Part shown: piece after piece, positions 14,758-20,349 of the stretch | Numbering within the stretch: the first letter of the stretch is position 1 | Layout: each line of letters opens with the position of its first letter | Virus record (IMG/VR): IMGVR_UViG_3300043015_000553 | Span: 1 to 20,349 of that record | Direction: 5' to 3' (one strand) | Source: a virus | DNA: 20,349 nt | The notes under the pieces: generated by a model | The model's input: the letters and a program-made list of their open reading frames with translations, nothing else | Database searches by the model: none | What the model was told of the DNA's origin: nothing | Program-made: the position numbers and the translations under genes

Positions 14758-16878
14758 ATGTTAACTATTGGGAAAAACCCTATTAAATTTCAACTAAAAC
14801 AAGCCTTTAAAGACGAGCTAAAAAGTCGTTCTGTTACCTGGGGATATGGAGGACTAAGTGCTTTTACCTATTACCGTACATATTCACGTAAAAAACCTAA
14901 TGGTAAGATGGAATCGTGGGCAGACACGGTAATTCGTGTTATAGAGGGTATGTTTTCTATCCTTAAAACACACTCGATAACGTCTGAACATACTTGGAAC
15001 GAAAAACGCGCGCATAGCCTAGCTGAAGAAGCTGCTGAAAGGCTATTTACTTTTAAATGGACACCTCCAGGTCGTGGCCTATGGATGATGGGCACTGATT
15101 TTGTATGGCAAAAAGGCGGCGCAGCACTTAACAACTGTGGATTCGTTTCGACAGAAAATATAGACGCAGAAATGTCTAAACCTTTTGCGTTTCTTATGGA
15201 TATGAGTATGGTAGGCGTAGGTGTCGGGTTTGATACTAAAGGCGCTGGTAAAATAGCCTCTTATATACCAGAAGGTGATCCAGAAGTAATAACTGTTGAA
15301 GATTCTCGTGAAGGTTGGGTAGAACTTATATCTTGTCTAATAGATTCTTATTTAGAAGAAGGATCTAATCCTGTACTACCTGATACATCTTTAGTAAGAG
15401 AATATGGAGAGCCTATAAGAGGTTTTGGTGGTGTAGCGTCTGGGCCAGAACCGCTAGTGCAAGGTTTCAACGGTATTAAAGATATACTTGAAAGCAGAGC
15501 TAAAGCCTCTAATCCTCTACTAACCTCTGTAGATATTACAGATATAATGAACATTATTGGTAAAATTGTTGTTGCCGGTAATGTAAGAAGAACAGCTGAA
15601 ATTGCTTTTGCAGAACCAGATGATCTAGATTTTGCTAATATGAAAAATTGGCAGAAGTTCCCAGTGGAAACAGGCGGTGCAGCTCCTCTAGAACTAAAAG
15701 AGATTAATGAAGACGATTATAATAGTTATAATAGATTTGAAAATACCGCTATTATAGCCCGTAAATACTCTGAGTACCCTTGGGCCTATAAGTTCGGAGG
15801 CTGGCGCTGGGCATCTAACAACTCTATACTTGCAAAAGTAGGTATGGATTATACTGAGGTAGCTGAGTCTATTGCAGTAAACGGTGAACCGGGTCTAGCT
15901 TGGCTTGATAATATGCAAGCGTTTAGCCGTATGAAAGACCCTGCAGACCATAAAGATTATAGAGTTCGTGGCGGTAATCCATGCCTAGAGCAGTCTTTAG
16001 AGCCTTATGAGCTTTGCTGCTTGGTAGAAAGCTTCCCGTCTAATCATGAAGATTATTGGGATTTTCAACGCACATTAAAGTTTGCTTATCTATACGCTAA
16101 GACAGTAACTCTTGTTCCTACTCACTGGAGAGAAACTAATGATGTTATTAAACGTAATAGACGTATTGGAACATCCCAAAGCGGTATTCAAGAAGCTATA
16201 CAGCGTTTTGGTCGTAAGCGTTACTTAGATGAGTTCTGTGATCGAGCATATAACTACGTAGACTATTTAGATCAAAAGTACTCAGAATGGCTTGGCGTTC
16301 CGTTATCTATTAAACGTACTAGTATAAAACCTAGCGGAACAGTATCTCTAGTTGCAGGCGCACTTCCAGGCATACACTATGCAGAAGCAGAGAGTTACTA
16401 TAGACTTGTAAGAGTAGCGAATACGTCAGAACTTATTCCTATTCTAGAAAAGGCAGGTTATAGAGTAGAACCAGCTATTACTGACCCTCTTAAAACCTCT
16501 GTAATATATTTCCCTATACTACACGAGCCAGGAACTATCAGTAAAACAAACATTTCTATATGGGAACAATTTGCTAATGCTGTTGACTTGCAAGAATACT
16601 GGGCAGATAACCAAGTATCTATCACTATCACTTTCAGTGAGCATGAAAAATCTCAAATTGCTCGTGCACTAAGCTGCTTTGATAGAAAACTAAAAGGAGT
16701 ATCTCTTCTTCCTATTAGTGATCATGGCTATGCTCAAGCGCCTTATACCCCAGCACCTCGTGAAGAAATAGAGCAGTATATGGCAACGCTTAGCCCTCTT
16801 GACTTCTCTGCACTAACTGCAGAAGGTGAGAATGCTGAGGCTAATAAGTTCTGCGATTCCTCAGGCTGTGAGATTTGA
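14758..16878 (+). CDS. nrdJ: class II (adenosylcobalamin-dependent) ribonucleoside-triphosphate reductase
   Basis: A 706-residue monomeric ribonucleotide reductase that would make dNTPs using coenzyme B12 as radical source. Diagnostic features are FKWTPPGRGLWMMGT, the first redox cysteine in LNNCGFVST (C127), the active-site NPCLE (C409 and E411), the second cysteine of the redox pair in YELCCLVE (C420), and a C-terminal C-x4-C (C699, C704), which matches the shuttle cysteine pair of Lactobacillus-type enzymes. Substrate and allosteric segments such as GNVRRTAEIAF and IKPSGTVSLVAGALPG are also present. AAGGAG at 14747-14752 is an excellent ribosome binding site. T5 itself carries class I nrdA/nrdB, so this is a different solution. 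The enzyme needs host cobalamin, and the glutaredoxin gene downstream could help reduce it. Confidence 0.95.
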   Translation: MLTIGKNPIKFQLKQAFKDELKSRSVTWGYGGLSAFTYYRTYSRKKPNGKMESWADTVIRVIEGMFSILKTHSITSEHTWNEKRAHSLAEEAAERLFTFKWTPPGRGLWMMGTDFVWQKGGAALNNCGFVSTENIDAEMSKPFAFLMDMSMVGVGVGFDTKGAGKIASYIPEGDPEVITVEDSREGWVELISCLIDSYLEEGSNPVLPDTSLVREYGEPIRGFGGVASGPEPLVQGFNGIKDILESRAKASNPLLTSVDITDIMNIIGKIVVAGNVRRTAEIAFAEPDDLDFANMKNWQKFPVETGGAAPLELKEINEDDYNSYNRFENTAIIARKYSEYPWAYKFGGWRWASNNSILAKVGMDYTEVAESIAVNGEPGLAWLDNMQAFSRMKDPADHKDYRVRGGNPCLEQSLEPYELCCLVESFPSNHEDYWDFQRTLKFAYLYAKTVTLVPTHWRETNDVIKRNRRIGTSQSGIQEAIQRFGRKRYLDEFCDRAYNYVDYLDQKYSEWLGVPLSIKRTSIKPSGTVSLVAGALPGIHYAEAESYYRLVRVANTSELIPILEKAGYRVEPAITDPLKTSVIYFPILHEPGTISKTNISIWEQFANAVDLQEYWADNQVSITITFSEHEKSQIARALSCFDRKLKGVSLLPISDHGYAQAPYTPAPREEIEQYMATLSPLDFSALTAEGENAEANKFCDSSGCEI

Positions 16879-17033
16879 TTGAATCACCGTGTATAAAACT
16901 ATGCAGACTCCAAAACGGAGTCTGCATAGGCTGCTTTAGAAGCCAAGACGAAATAAGAATGTGGCTTGCTTCTAGCAATGAGCAAAAGATTGACATATTA
17001 AAAAACTGCGAAAAGAGAAAATATGAAAGTTAA
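16875..17033 (+). CDS. DUF1289-family small Cys-rich protein, TTG start
   Basis: A 52-residue protein too short to attract notice. It reads MIESPCIKLCRLQNG, then VCIGCFRSQDEIRMW, matching the DUF1289 pattern SPC-x3-C-x5-GxCxGCxR-x2-DEIxxW. Four cysteines (C6, C10, C17, C20) are placed as in that family and could bind a metal; C45 is extra. The start is TTG overlapping the reductase stop as TTGA, and the stop overlaps the dUTPase start by 11 nt, so it fits a coupled reductase-DUF1289-dUTPase string. There is no good Shine-Dalgarno, consistent with coupling. DUF1289 proteins are common in Proteobacteria with no agreed function as far as I know. A link to reductase or redox chemistry is only suggested by position. 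Confidence 0.82.
   Translation: MIESPCIKLCRLQNGVCIGCFRSQDEIRMWLASSNEQKIDILKNCEKRKYES
16899..16929 (+). repeat. 13-bp perfect hairpin inside the DUF1289 gene
   Basis: CTATGCAGACTCC (16899-16911), loop AAAAC, GGAGTCTGCATAG (16917-16929). This is the longest perfect stem in the window. It lacks a U tract and lies in codons 9-19, where it spans codons for the first and second cysteine pairs. It could be a pause or processing site between the reductase and dUTPase messages. Confidence 0.75.
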
Positions 17034-17439
17034 AAAACTAAGAGATGATGCTATTCTACCTAGCAGAGGTAGTATTGAAGCTGCCGGTGCTGATATAAGT
17101 TCTATAGAAACTATAAAAATACCGCCTCGTGAATTTCGTATGGTTAGTACTGGTATTTCGGCTCAGGCTCCGGAAAATTGCTATATTAGGATCGCTCCAA
17201 GATCTGGTTTAGCCGCTAAAAAAGGTATTGACGTATTTGCTGGTGTAGTAGATAGAGACTATACAGGAGAGATAAAAGTCATCTTAATGAATAACTCTAG
17301 TCAGATAGTAGATATTAATGCAGGTGACAGAATAGCACAACTTATTTGTGAAACTATCAAAATTACAGACATAGTTGAAGTTGATAGCCTAGAAGATACT
17401 GAACGAAGTTCAGCAGGGTTTGGGTCTACAGGCGTATGA
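17023..17439 (+). CDS. dut: dUTPase (deoxyuridine 5'-triphosphate nucleotidohydrolase)
   Basis: A 138-residue trimeric dUTPase that hydrolyses dUTP to dUMP, protecting phage DNA from uracil and supplying dUMP for dTTP synthesis. All five family motifs are present: AAGADISS (1), APRSGLAAKKG (2), GVVDRDYTGEI (3, catalytic Asp), GDRIAQLI (4) and the glycine-rich arm RSSAGFGSTG (5). Length is typical. The start ATG lies within the last codons of the DUF1289 gene and has GAGAAAA as a weak ribosome binding site; the stop overlaps the glutaredoxin start (ATGA). T5 also has a dUTPase in its early region. In the last 45 nt a small dyad (17399-17413) resembles, on the minus strand, the hairpins of the 11.3-11.5 kb array. 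Confidence 0.95.
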   Translation: MKVKKLRDDAILPSRGSIEAAGADISSIETIKIPPREFRMVSTGISAQAPENCYIRIAPRSGLAAKKGIDVFAGVVDRDYTGEIKVILMNNSSQIVDINAGDRIAQLICETIKITDIVEVDSLEDTERSSAGFGSTGV

Positions 17440-17663
17440 AAGCTGTAGTATGGAGTAAACTAAACTGCCCTTTTTGTGTAGACGCAAAAAACTTTTTATC
17501 AGAAAGAGGAATAGGGTATGAAGAACGTGTGATAGGAGAAAAGTACTCCAAACAAGATTTACTAGAAATATTACCTAATGCACGAACTGTTCCACAAATT
17601 TTTATTGATAATGTTTACGTAGGAGGCTATAATGACCTTATAGAGTATTTTAACTCTAAATAA
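17436..17663 (+). CDS. glutaredoxin
   Basis: A 75-residue thioredoxin-fold protein of the glutaredoxin/NrdH size class. The dithiol active site CPFC is at residues 11-14, TVPQIF carries the cis-proline, and VGGYNDL is the usual GG motif that positions glutathione or the partner protein. In phages such proteins reduce ribonucleotide reductase, and the class II reductase with C-terminal shuttle cysteines lies just upstream with only DUF1289 and dut between, so that role is likely. CPFC differs from the CPYC of most cellular glutaredoxins but is a common variant. The gene overlaps dut by ATGA. Confidence 0.93.
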   Translation: MKAVVWSKLNCPFCVDAKNFLSERGIGYEERVIGEKYSKQDLLEILPNARTVPQIFIDNVYVGGYNDLIEYFNSK

Positions 17664-17675
17664 GAAAGGTTTTAT

Positions 17676-18383
17676 ATGGCTTCTAAAAAGAATAAAAATA
17701 ACAATACAGGCTTAAAGGCAGTAAGGATTGATGATCTAGATACTGTATCTCCTAAAACAACTAACCAAGAAAAAACATTTAGAGAGTTTCGTAACGGTAA
17801 AGAACTACTGTTACACGGAGTAGCTGGAACAGGTAAAAGTTTTATTAGTCTGTATCTAGCACTTGAACAAGTATTAGACCCATCAAATGATTATAATGAT
17901 ATATTTATAATTCGTTCTACTGTACCAACTAGGGATATGGGTTTTCTTCCAGGTACCGAAGAAGAAAAAGTATCTATCTATGAAGCTCCCTACAGGCAGA
18001 TATGTGGGGAGCTTTTTTCTGTTCGTAATGCATATGATTCTCTAAAATCACAAGGCACTATAAAGTTTACTAGCACTTCCTATGTAAGAGGTATTACAAT
18101 AAATAACTCTATAGTAATAGTTGACGAATTACAAAACTTGACATTCCACGAACTAGATTCTGTGTTTACTCGTGTAGGGCACAATACTCGTATAATATTC
18201 TGCGGTGATTATTTACAATCTGATCTGCAAAAAACTAACGATAAGAACGGAGTTCTTCAGTTTATGAAAGTTTTTAAGAGTATGCAGGAAACAGCAGATA
18301 TAGAGTTTGATACTGACGATATAGTTAGGAGTGATATAATACGTTCTTATATACTAGCTAAACTAGAATTAGGAATAACGTAA
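17676..18383 (+). CDS. PhoH-like P-loop ATPase
   Basis: A 235-residue protein of the PhoH/PhoL family. Walker A GVAGTGKS is at residues 48-55 (K54), Walker B and the family hallmark VDELQNLTFHELDSVFTR at about 149-166, and FCGDYLQSDL gives sensor motif III. The first 30 residues are a basic Asn/Lys-rich tail. PhoH genes are frequent in tailed phages, including T5 relatives; a nucleic-acid-linked ATPase or helicase role is proposed for the family, but the phage function is not settled. GAAAGG at 17664-17669 is the ribosome binding site. The stop shares one base with the next start (TAATG). Confidence 0.93.
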   Translation: MASKKNKNNNTGLKAVRIDDLDTVSPKTTNQEKTFREFRNGKELLLHGVAGTGKSFISLYLALEQVLDPSNDYNDIFIIRSTVPTRDMGFLPGTEEEKVSIYEAPYRQICGELFSVRNAYDSLKSQGTIKFTSTSYVRGITINNSIVIVDELQNLTFHELDSVFTRVGHNTRIIFCGDYLQSDLQKTNDKNGVLQFMKVFKSMQETADIEFDTDDIVRSDIIRSYILAKLELGIT

Positions 18384-18838
18384 TGGTAAATAAAAGTAAA
18401 ATAAAAGGTAGCGCTTATGAGGCTAAAATAGTAGGTATTCTTAATAAAGAGTTTTCTACAATACAGTTTGAGCGGGTGCCACTAAGTGGTGCTATATCTT
18501 ATTTAAAAGGAGATATATGGACGCCTCACGATACGGCTGCTTGGCCGTGGTGTATTGAGGCCAAGCACTATAAAGAGTTAGAGTGGAACAACCTACTAAC
18601 AGCAAAATCAACAGATATTATACGCTTTTGGGAACAGACTATAAGAGAGGCAGAAGTTATGAAGAAAAAGCCTTTACTTATATTTAGATGGAATCGCTCA
18701 AAAGATTTTGTAGCTTATGACGATGATATACAAATTGATGATTATATACAAGTAAATTCATTTGGTTATAGCTTCAAAATATCTTTACTATCTGACTGGC
18801 TGACAGCAGTAAAAAGTCAAACTTCTCTTGCTAAGTAG
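18383..18838 (+). CDS. PD-(D/E)XK nuclease, Holliday junction resolvase-like
   Basis: A 151-residue small nuclease. The fold signature is KGSAYEAKI (E13), then KGDIW (D44), then CIEAKHY (E59-x-K61), the E...D...ExK pattern of Hjc/RecU-type resolvases. The spacing and the strand before ExK also fit, and aromatic residues after it (WNNLL, RFWEQT) are usual in phage versions. It would cut branched DNA before packaging or during recombination. The place between PhoH and the flap endonuclease corresponds to T5 D14, which I believe is also resolvase-like. A VRR-NUC or general restriction-like endonuclease is an alternative reading. Translation is linked to phoH by TAATG. Confidence 0.82.
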   Translation: MVNKSKIKGSAYEAKIVGILNKEFSTIQFERVPLSGAISYLKGDIWTPHDTAAWPWCIEAKHYKELEWNNLLTAKSTDIIRFWEQTIREAEVMKKKPLLIFRWNRSKDFVAYDDDIQIDDYIQVNSFGYSFKISLLSDWLTAVKSQTSLAK

Positions 18839-18839
18839 T

Positions 18840-18872
18840 TTTTTATTTGTTATTATGAAATACAAATAAAAA
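18840..18872. repeat. AT-only inverted repeat covering the gap before the flap endonuclease
   Basis: TTTTTATTTGT (18840-18850) and ACAAATAAAAA (18862-18872) pair over 11 bp around an 11-nt spacer. It begins just after the previous stop codon, and its 3' arm runs into the AAGGA ribosome binding site at 18871-18875. In RNA it could partly hide that site; in DNA it could be an operator. Confidence 0.65.
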
Positions 18873-18882
18873 GGAATATTAA

Positions 18883-19725
18883 ATGACAGTATCGTGGAAT
18901 GACTTAGCAGACCTAGAAGTAGAATCTGCAAAAGATAGGAAAAACCTACTACTGGTAGACGGCAATAACTTAAGCTATCGCTATATCCGGCGTGCTAATT
19001 ATAACTCTTACGGCGACGATTTTGTTAGGACTGTTAGGTCTTTAGCTAAGTCTTATGATGCTTGTAGGACTTTTACCTGTTTTGATTATGGTAAATCATA
19101 CTACCGTATGGAAATGTTTGATGACTATAAAGGTAATCGCAAAGAAGAACTCAGCGTAGAAGAACAAGAGAAGAAAGACGAATTCTTTTCTGTTCTAAAT
19201 GTTCTACCTGAGATTATCGGGAAAGACGTAGTAAAACTACGAGGTGTAGAAGCAGATGACACTATTTGCTACCTTGTAGAGAAATACAAGTCTGAGTTTG
19301 ATCATGTATGGATTGTATCTTCAGACAAAGATCTTATCCAACTTGTTGATGATAACGTATCTATTTTTAATGTATTTTCTAGGAAAGAAATTACCAAAGA
19401 TAGCTTATTTGAGAATCTACAACTAACACCTAGCGAGTTTATGCTATCACGTATTATCGAAGGCGATACAGGAGATAACATCATCGGCATTGAAGGTATC
19501 GGCCCTAAGCGAGCACAAGCACTAGCTAAGCAGTATAAAACATTAGATGTACTACTAAAAGCTATGCCTATAGGCGGTCGAGCTAAATATATTCAAAACC
19601 TCAATGCAGGAACGGATACTCTAGTAAAAAACGAAAAACTCATCAACCTTAAACGGTACAATACCGAAGCTATATTAGCAGGCAAGGATGATGCAGAAAA
19701 TCTTGACTTCTTAGAAACACTTTAA
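18883..19725 (+). CDS. flap endonuclease / 5'-3' exonuclease, T5 D15 homologue
   Basis: A 280-residue structure-specific nuclease that removes RNA primers and 5' flaps, supplying the activity missing from the polymerase. Conserved blocks are LLLVDGNNLSYRY (D26), SLAKSYDACRTF, DDYKGNRKEE, RGVEADDTICYLVE, the WIVSSDKDLIQL site, IEGDTGDNIIGIEGIGPKRA (second metal site and helix-hairpin-helix) and GGRAKYIQNLNAG. The blocks and even the short SW...E-rich N-terminal tail match T5 flap endonuclease as I recall it, including KYIQNLN, making this the best marker of phage kinship in the window. One difference is SSDKDL where I recall T5 having STDGDW. AAGGA at 18871-18875 serves the start, and a terminator follows the stop directly. 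Confidence 0.96.
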   Translation: MTVSWNDLADLEVESAKDRKNLLLVDGNNLSYRYIRRANYNSYGDDFVRTVRSLAKSYDACRTFTCFDYGKSYYRMEMFDDYKGNRKEELSVEEQEKKDEFFSVLNVLPEIIGKDVVKLRGVEADDTICYLVEKYKSEFDHVWIVSSDKDLIQLVDDNVSIFNVFSRKEITKDSLFENLQLTPSEFMLSRIIEGDTGDNIIGIEGIGPKRAQALAKQYKTLDVLLKAMPIGGRAKYIQNLNAGTDTLVKNEKLINLKRYNTEAILAGKDDAENLDFLETL

Positions 19726-19754
19726 AAATGACGCGCTGTAATGGCGCGTCATTT
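19726..19754 (+). terminator. terminator hairpin after the flap endonuclease
   Basis: AAATGACGCGC (19726-19736), 7-nt loop, GCGCGTCATTT (19744-19754): a perfect 11-bp stem starting directly after the stop, with a GC-rich core and a short T run at its 3' end and A run at its 5' end. It is probably an intrinsic terminator closing the long operon, possibly weak because the U tract is only three. Confidence 0.8.
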
Positions 19755-19939
19755 ATGCTATAAGCGGTATAGTTATAAATAATATAAGAATAAAAAAATC
19801 AAGCTATCACTACAGCCTTGAGATTCGCCATATTAAAAAATACGTTTTTTAATAGGGAACAACTATAGTAAAATTATGATAAAATAAGTAAAATTCTCTT
19901 ACAAAGTTCAAATTTTGTGAAGATTTTTCTGGAGAAAAA
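19755..19939 (+). promoter_or_regulatory. AT-rich leader of the dihydrofolate reductase gene, promoter not resolved
   Basis: This 185-nt gap follows a terminator, so a promoter for the next gene is expected here. The only reasonable element I see is an extended -10-like TGATAAAAT (19877-19885) with no matching -35 box. Several TATAA-like words at 19768-19788 also lack a -35 partner. GGAGA at 19931-19935 is the ribosome binding site. Confidence 0.35.
19831..19854. repeat. AT-only 10-bp inverted repeat with TACG loop
   Basis: TATTAAAAAA (19831-19840), TACG, TTTTTTAATA (19845-19854): perfect complementarity in a non-coding leader. It is too AT-rich to be a good terminator and no U tract follows its 3' arm; an operator or leader element is possible. 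Confidence 0.6.
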
Positions 19940-20349
19940 ATGATAAGAGCTATAATAGCAGCTGATACTAATAACGGTATAGGCAAAAACGGAACACTAC
20001 CGTGGCCCCATAACAGTGCCGATTTAAAATGGTTTAAAAACTGTACTAACAACTCAGTAGTAGTAATGGGTAGGCATACTTGGGAAGACCCAAAAATGCC
20101 TAAACCACTGCCTAACAGGTATAATGTAGTAGTGTCTAATTCTTATATACCGGCAGGACCTAACCTTATAATAAGAAGAGAAGATAATATAAAAGTTATA
20201 CTAAGCAGTTTTGCAGAAGATGTGTGGATTATAGGCGGAGCTAAGCTTATTAACAACACAAAGCATCTATGCAAAGAAATCTGGGTAAGTCGTATAAAAG
20301 GTGATTATAAGTGTGACACTTTTGTAAACCTATCAGGATTTACGTTAGC
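19940..20349 (+). CDS. dihydrofolate reductase, truncated by the window end
   Basis: The first 136 residues of a dihydrofolate reductase, which regenerates tetrahydrofolate for thymidylate synthesis. Visible motifs are IAADTNNGIGKNGTLPW, ADLKWFK with the catalytic acid D28, VVVMGRHTWED for NADPH binding, KPLPNRYNVVVSN and the VWIIGGAKL glycine pair. The reading frame is open at the last base and lacks the final strands of the domain. GGAGA precedes the ATG by four nt. T5 also carries dihydrofolate reductase with thymidylate synthase and reductase genes, so a thymidylate synthase may follow outside the window. Confidence 0.95.
   Translation, partial: MIRAIIAADTNNGIGKNGTLPWPHNSADLKWFKNCTNNSVVVMGRHTWEDPKMPKPLPNRYNVVVSNSYIPAGPNLIIRREDNIKVILSSFAEDVWIIGGAKLINNTKHLCKEIWVSRIKGDYKCDTFVNLSGFTL

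Noticed and set aside
16990-17018. Perfect -35 box TTGACA before dut
   Set aside because: It lies inside the DUF1289 coding sequence and has no -10-like hexamer at 16-18 nt spacing (AAGAGA instead).

Overview
The window reads as part of the early/replication region of a lytic, AT-rich tailed phage whose gene content and order resemble the T5 group. From memory of T5, the order ligase, abundant DNA-binding protein (D5), replicative helicase, primase, DNA polymerase (D9), helicase (D10), D11, Mre11/Rad50-type nuclease (D12/D13), resolvase-like D14, flap endonuclease (D15) is closely mirrored here. The last gene is the strongest anchor: its N-terminal SW..., GVEADD, GDxGDN and KYIQNLN blocks match the T5 flap endonuclease as I remember it. 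All genes lie on the + strand, most with stop/start overlaps or very short gaps. There are no structural, lysis, integrase or transposase genes. Base composition, frequent CTA leucine codons and frequent CTAG tetramers would suit a phage of a marine gammaproteobacterium such as Vibrio, Shewanella or Pseudoalteromonas, but the host is inference only.

Layout. Positions 1-903 hold the C-terminal part of an NAD+-dependent DNA ligase that has lost its zinc-finger cysteines. Positions 1033-1725 encode a probably abundant protein of four helix-turn-helix-like repeats, with a dyad-rich leader and its own strong terminator. A small acidic unknown (1792-2100) follows, then a leader with two tandem sigma70-type promoters (2107-2135 and 2195-2223). 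Downstream of these is a tightly packed replication block: HTH protein, DnaB-type helicase, zinc-finger/Toprim primase, PolA-family polymerase with a 3'-5' exonuclease, an unknown protein, an SF2 helicase and another unknown. A gp32-like ssDNA-binding protein and a GT-A glycosyltransferase come next.

Positions 11249-11570 carry no convincing gene. They contain three 32-nt tandem repeats and at least seven small hairpins sharing an AAC-TTC-GTT or AAC-TCT-GTT core, plus a larger 10-bp inverted repeat that competes with one of them. This is the most unusual structure in the window and the best candidate for an undescribed element.

The third part combines recombination/repair and nucleotide metabolism: a small unknown, SbcD-like and SbcC-like subunits, a monomeric B12-dependent (class II) ribonucleotide reductase, a previously easy-to-miss 52-residue DUF1289 protein starting on TTG, dUTPase, glutaredoxin, PhoH-like ATPase, a PD-(D/E)XK resolvase-like nuclease, flap endonuclease and a truncated dihydrofolate reductase. 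Together the genes supply dNTPs, copy the genome, process forks and ends, and join fragments.
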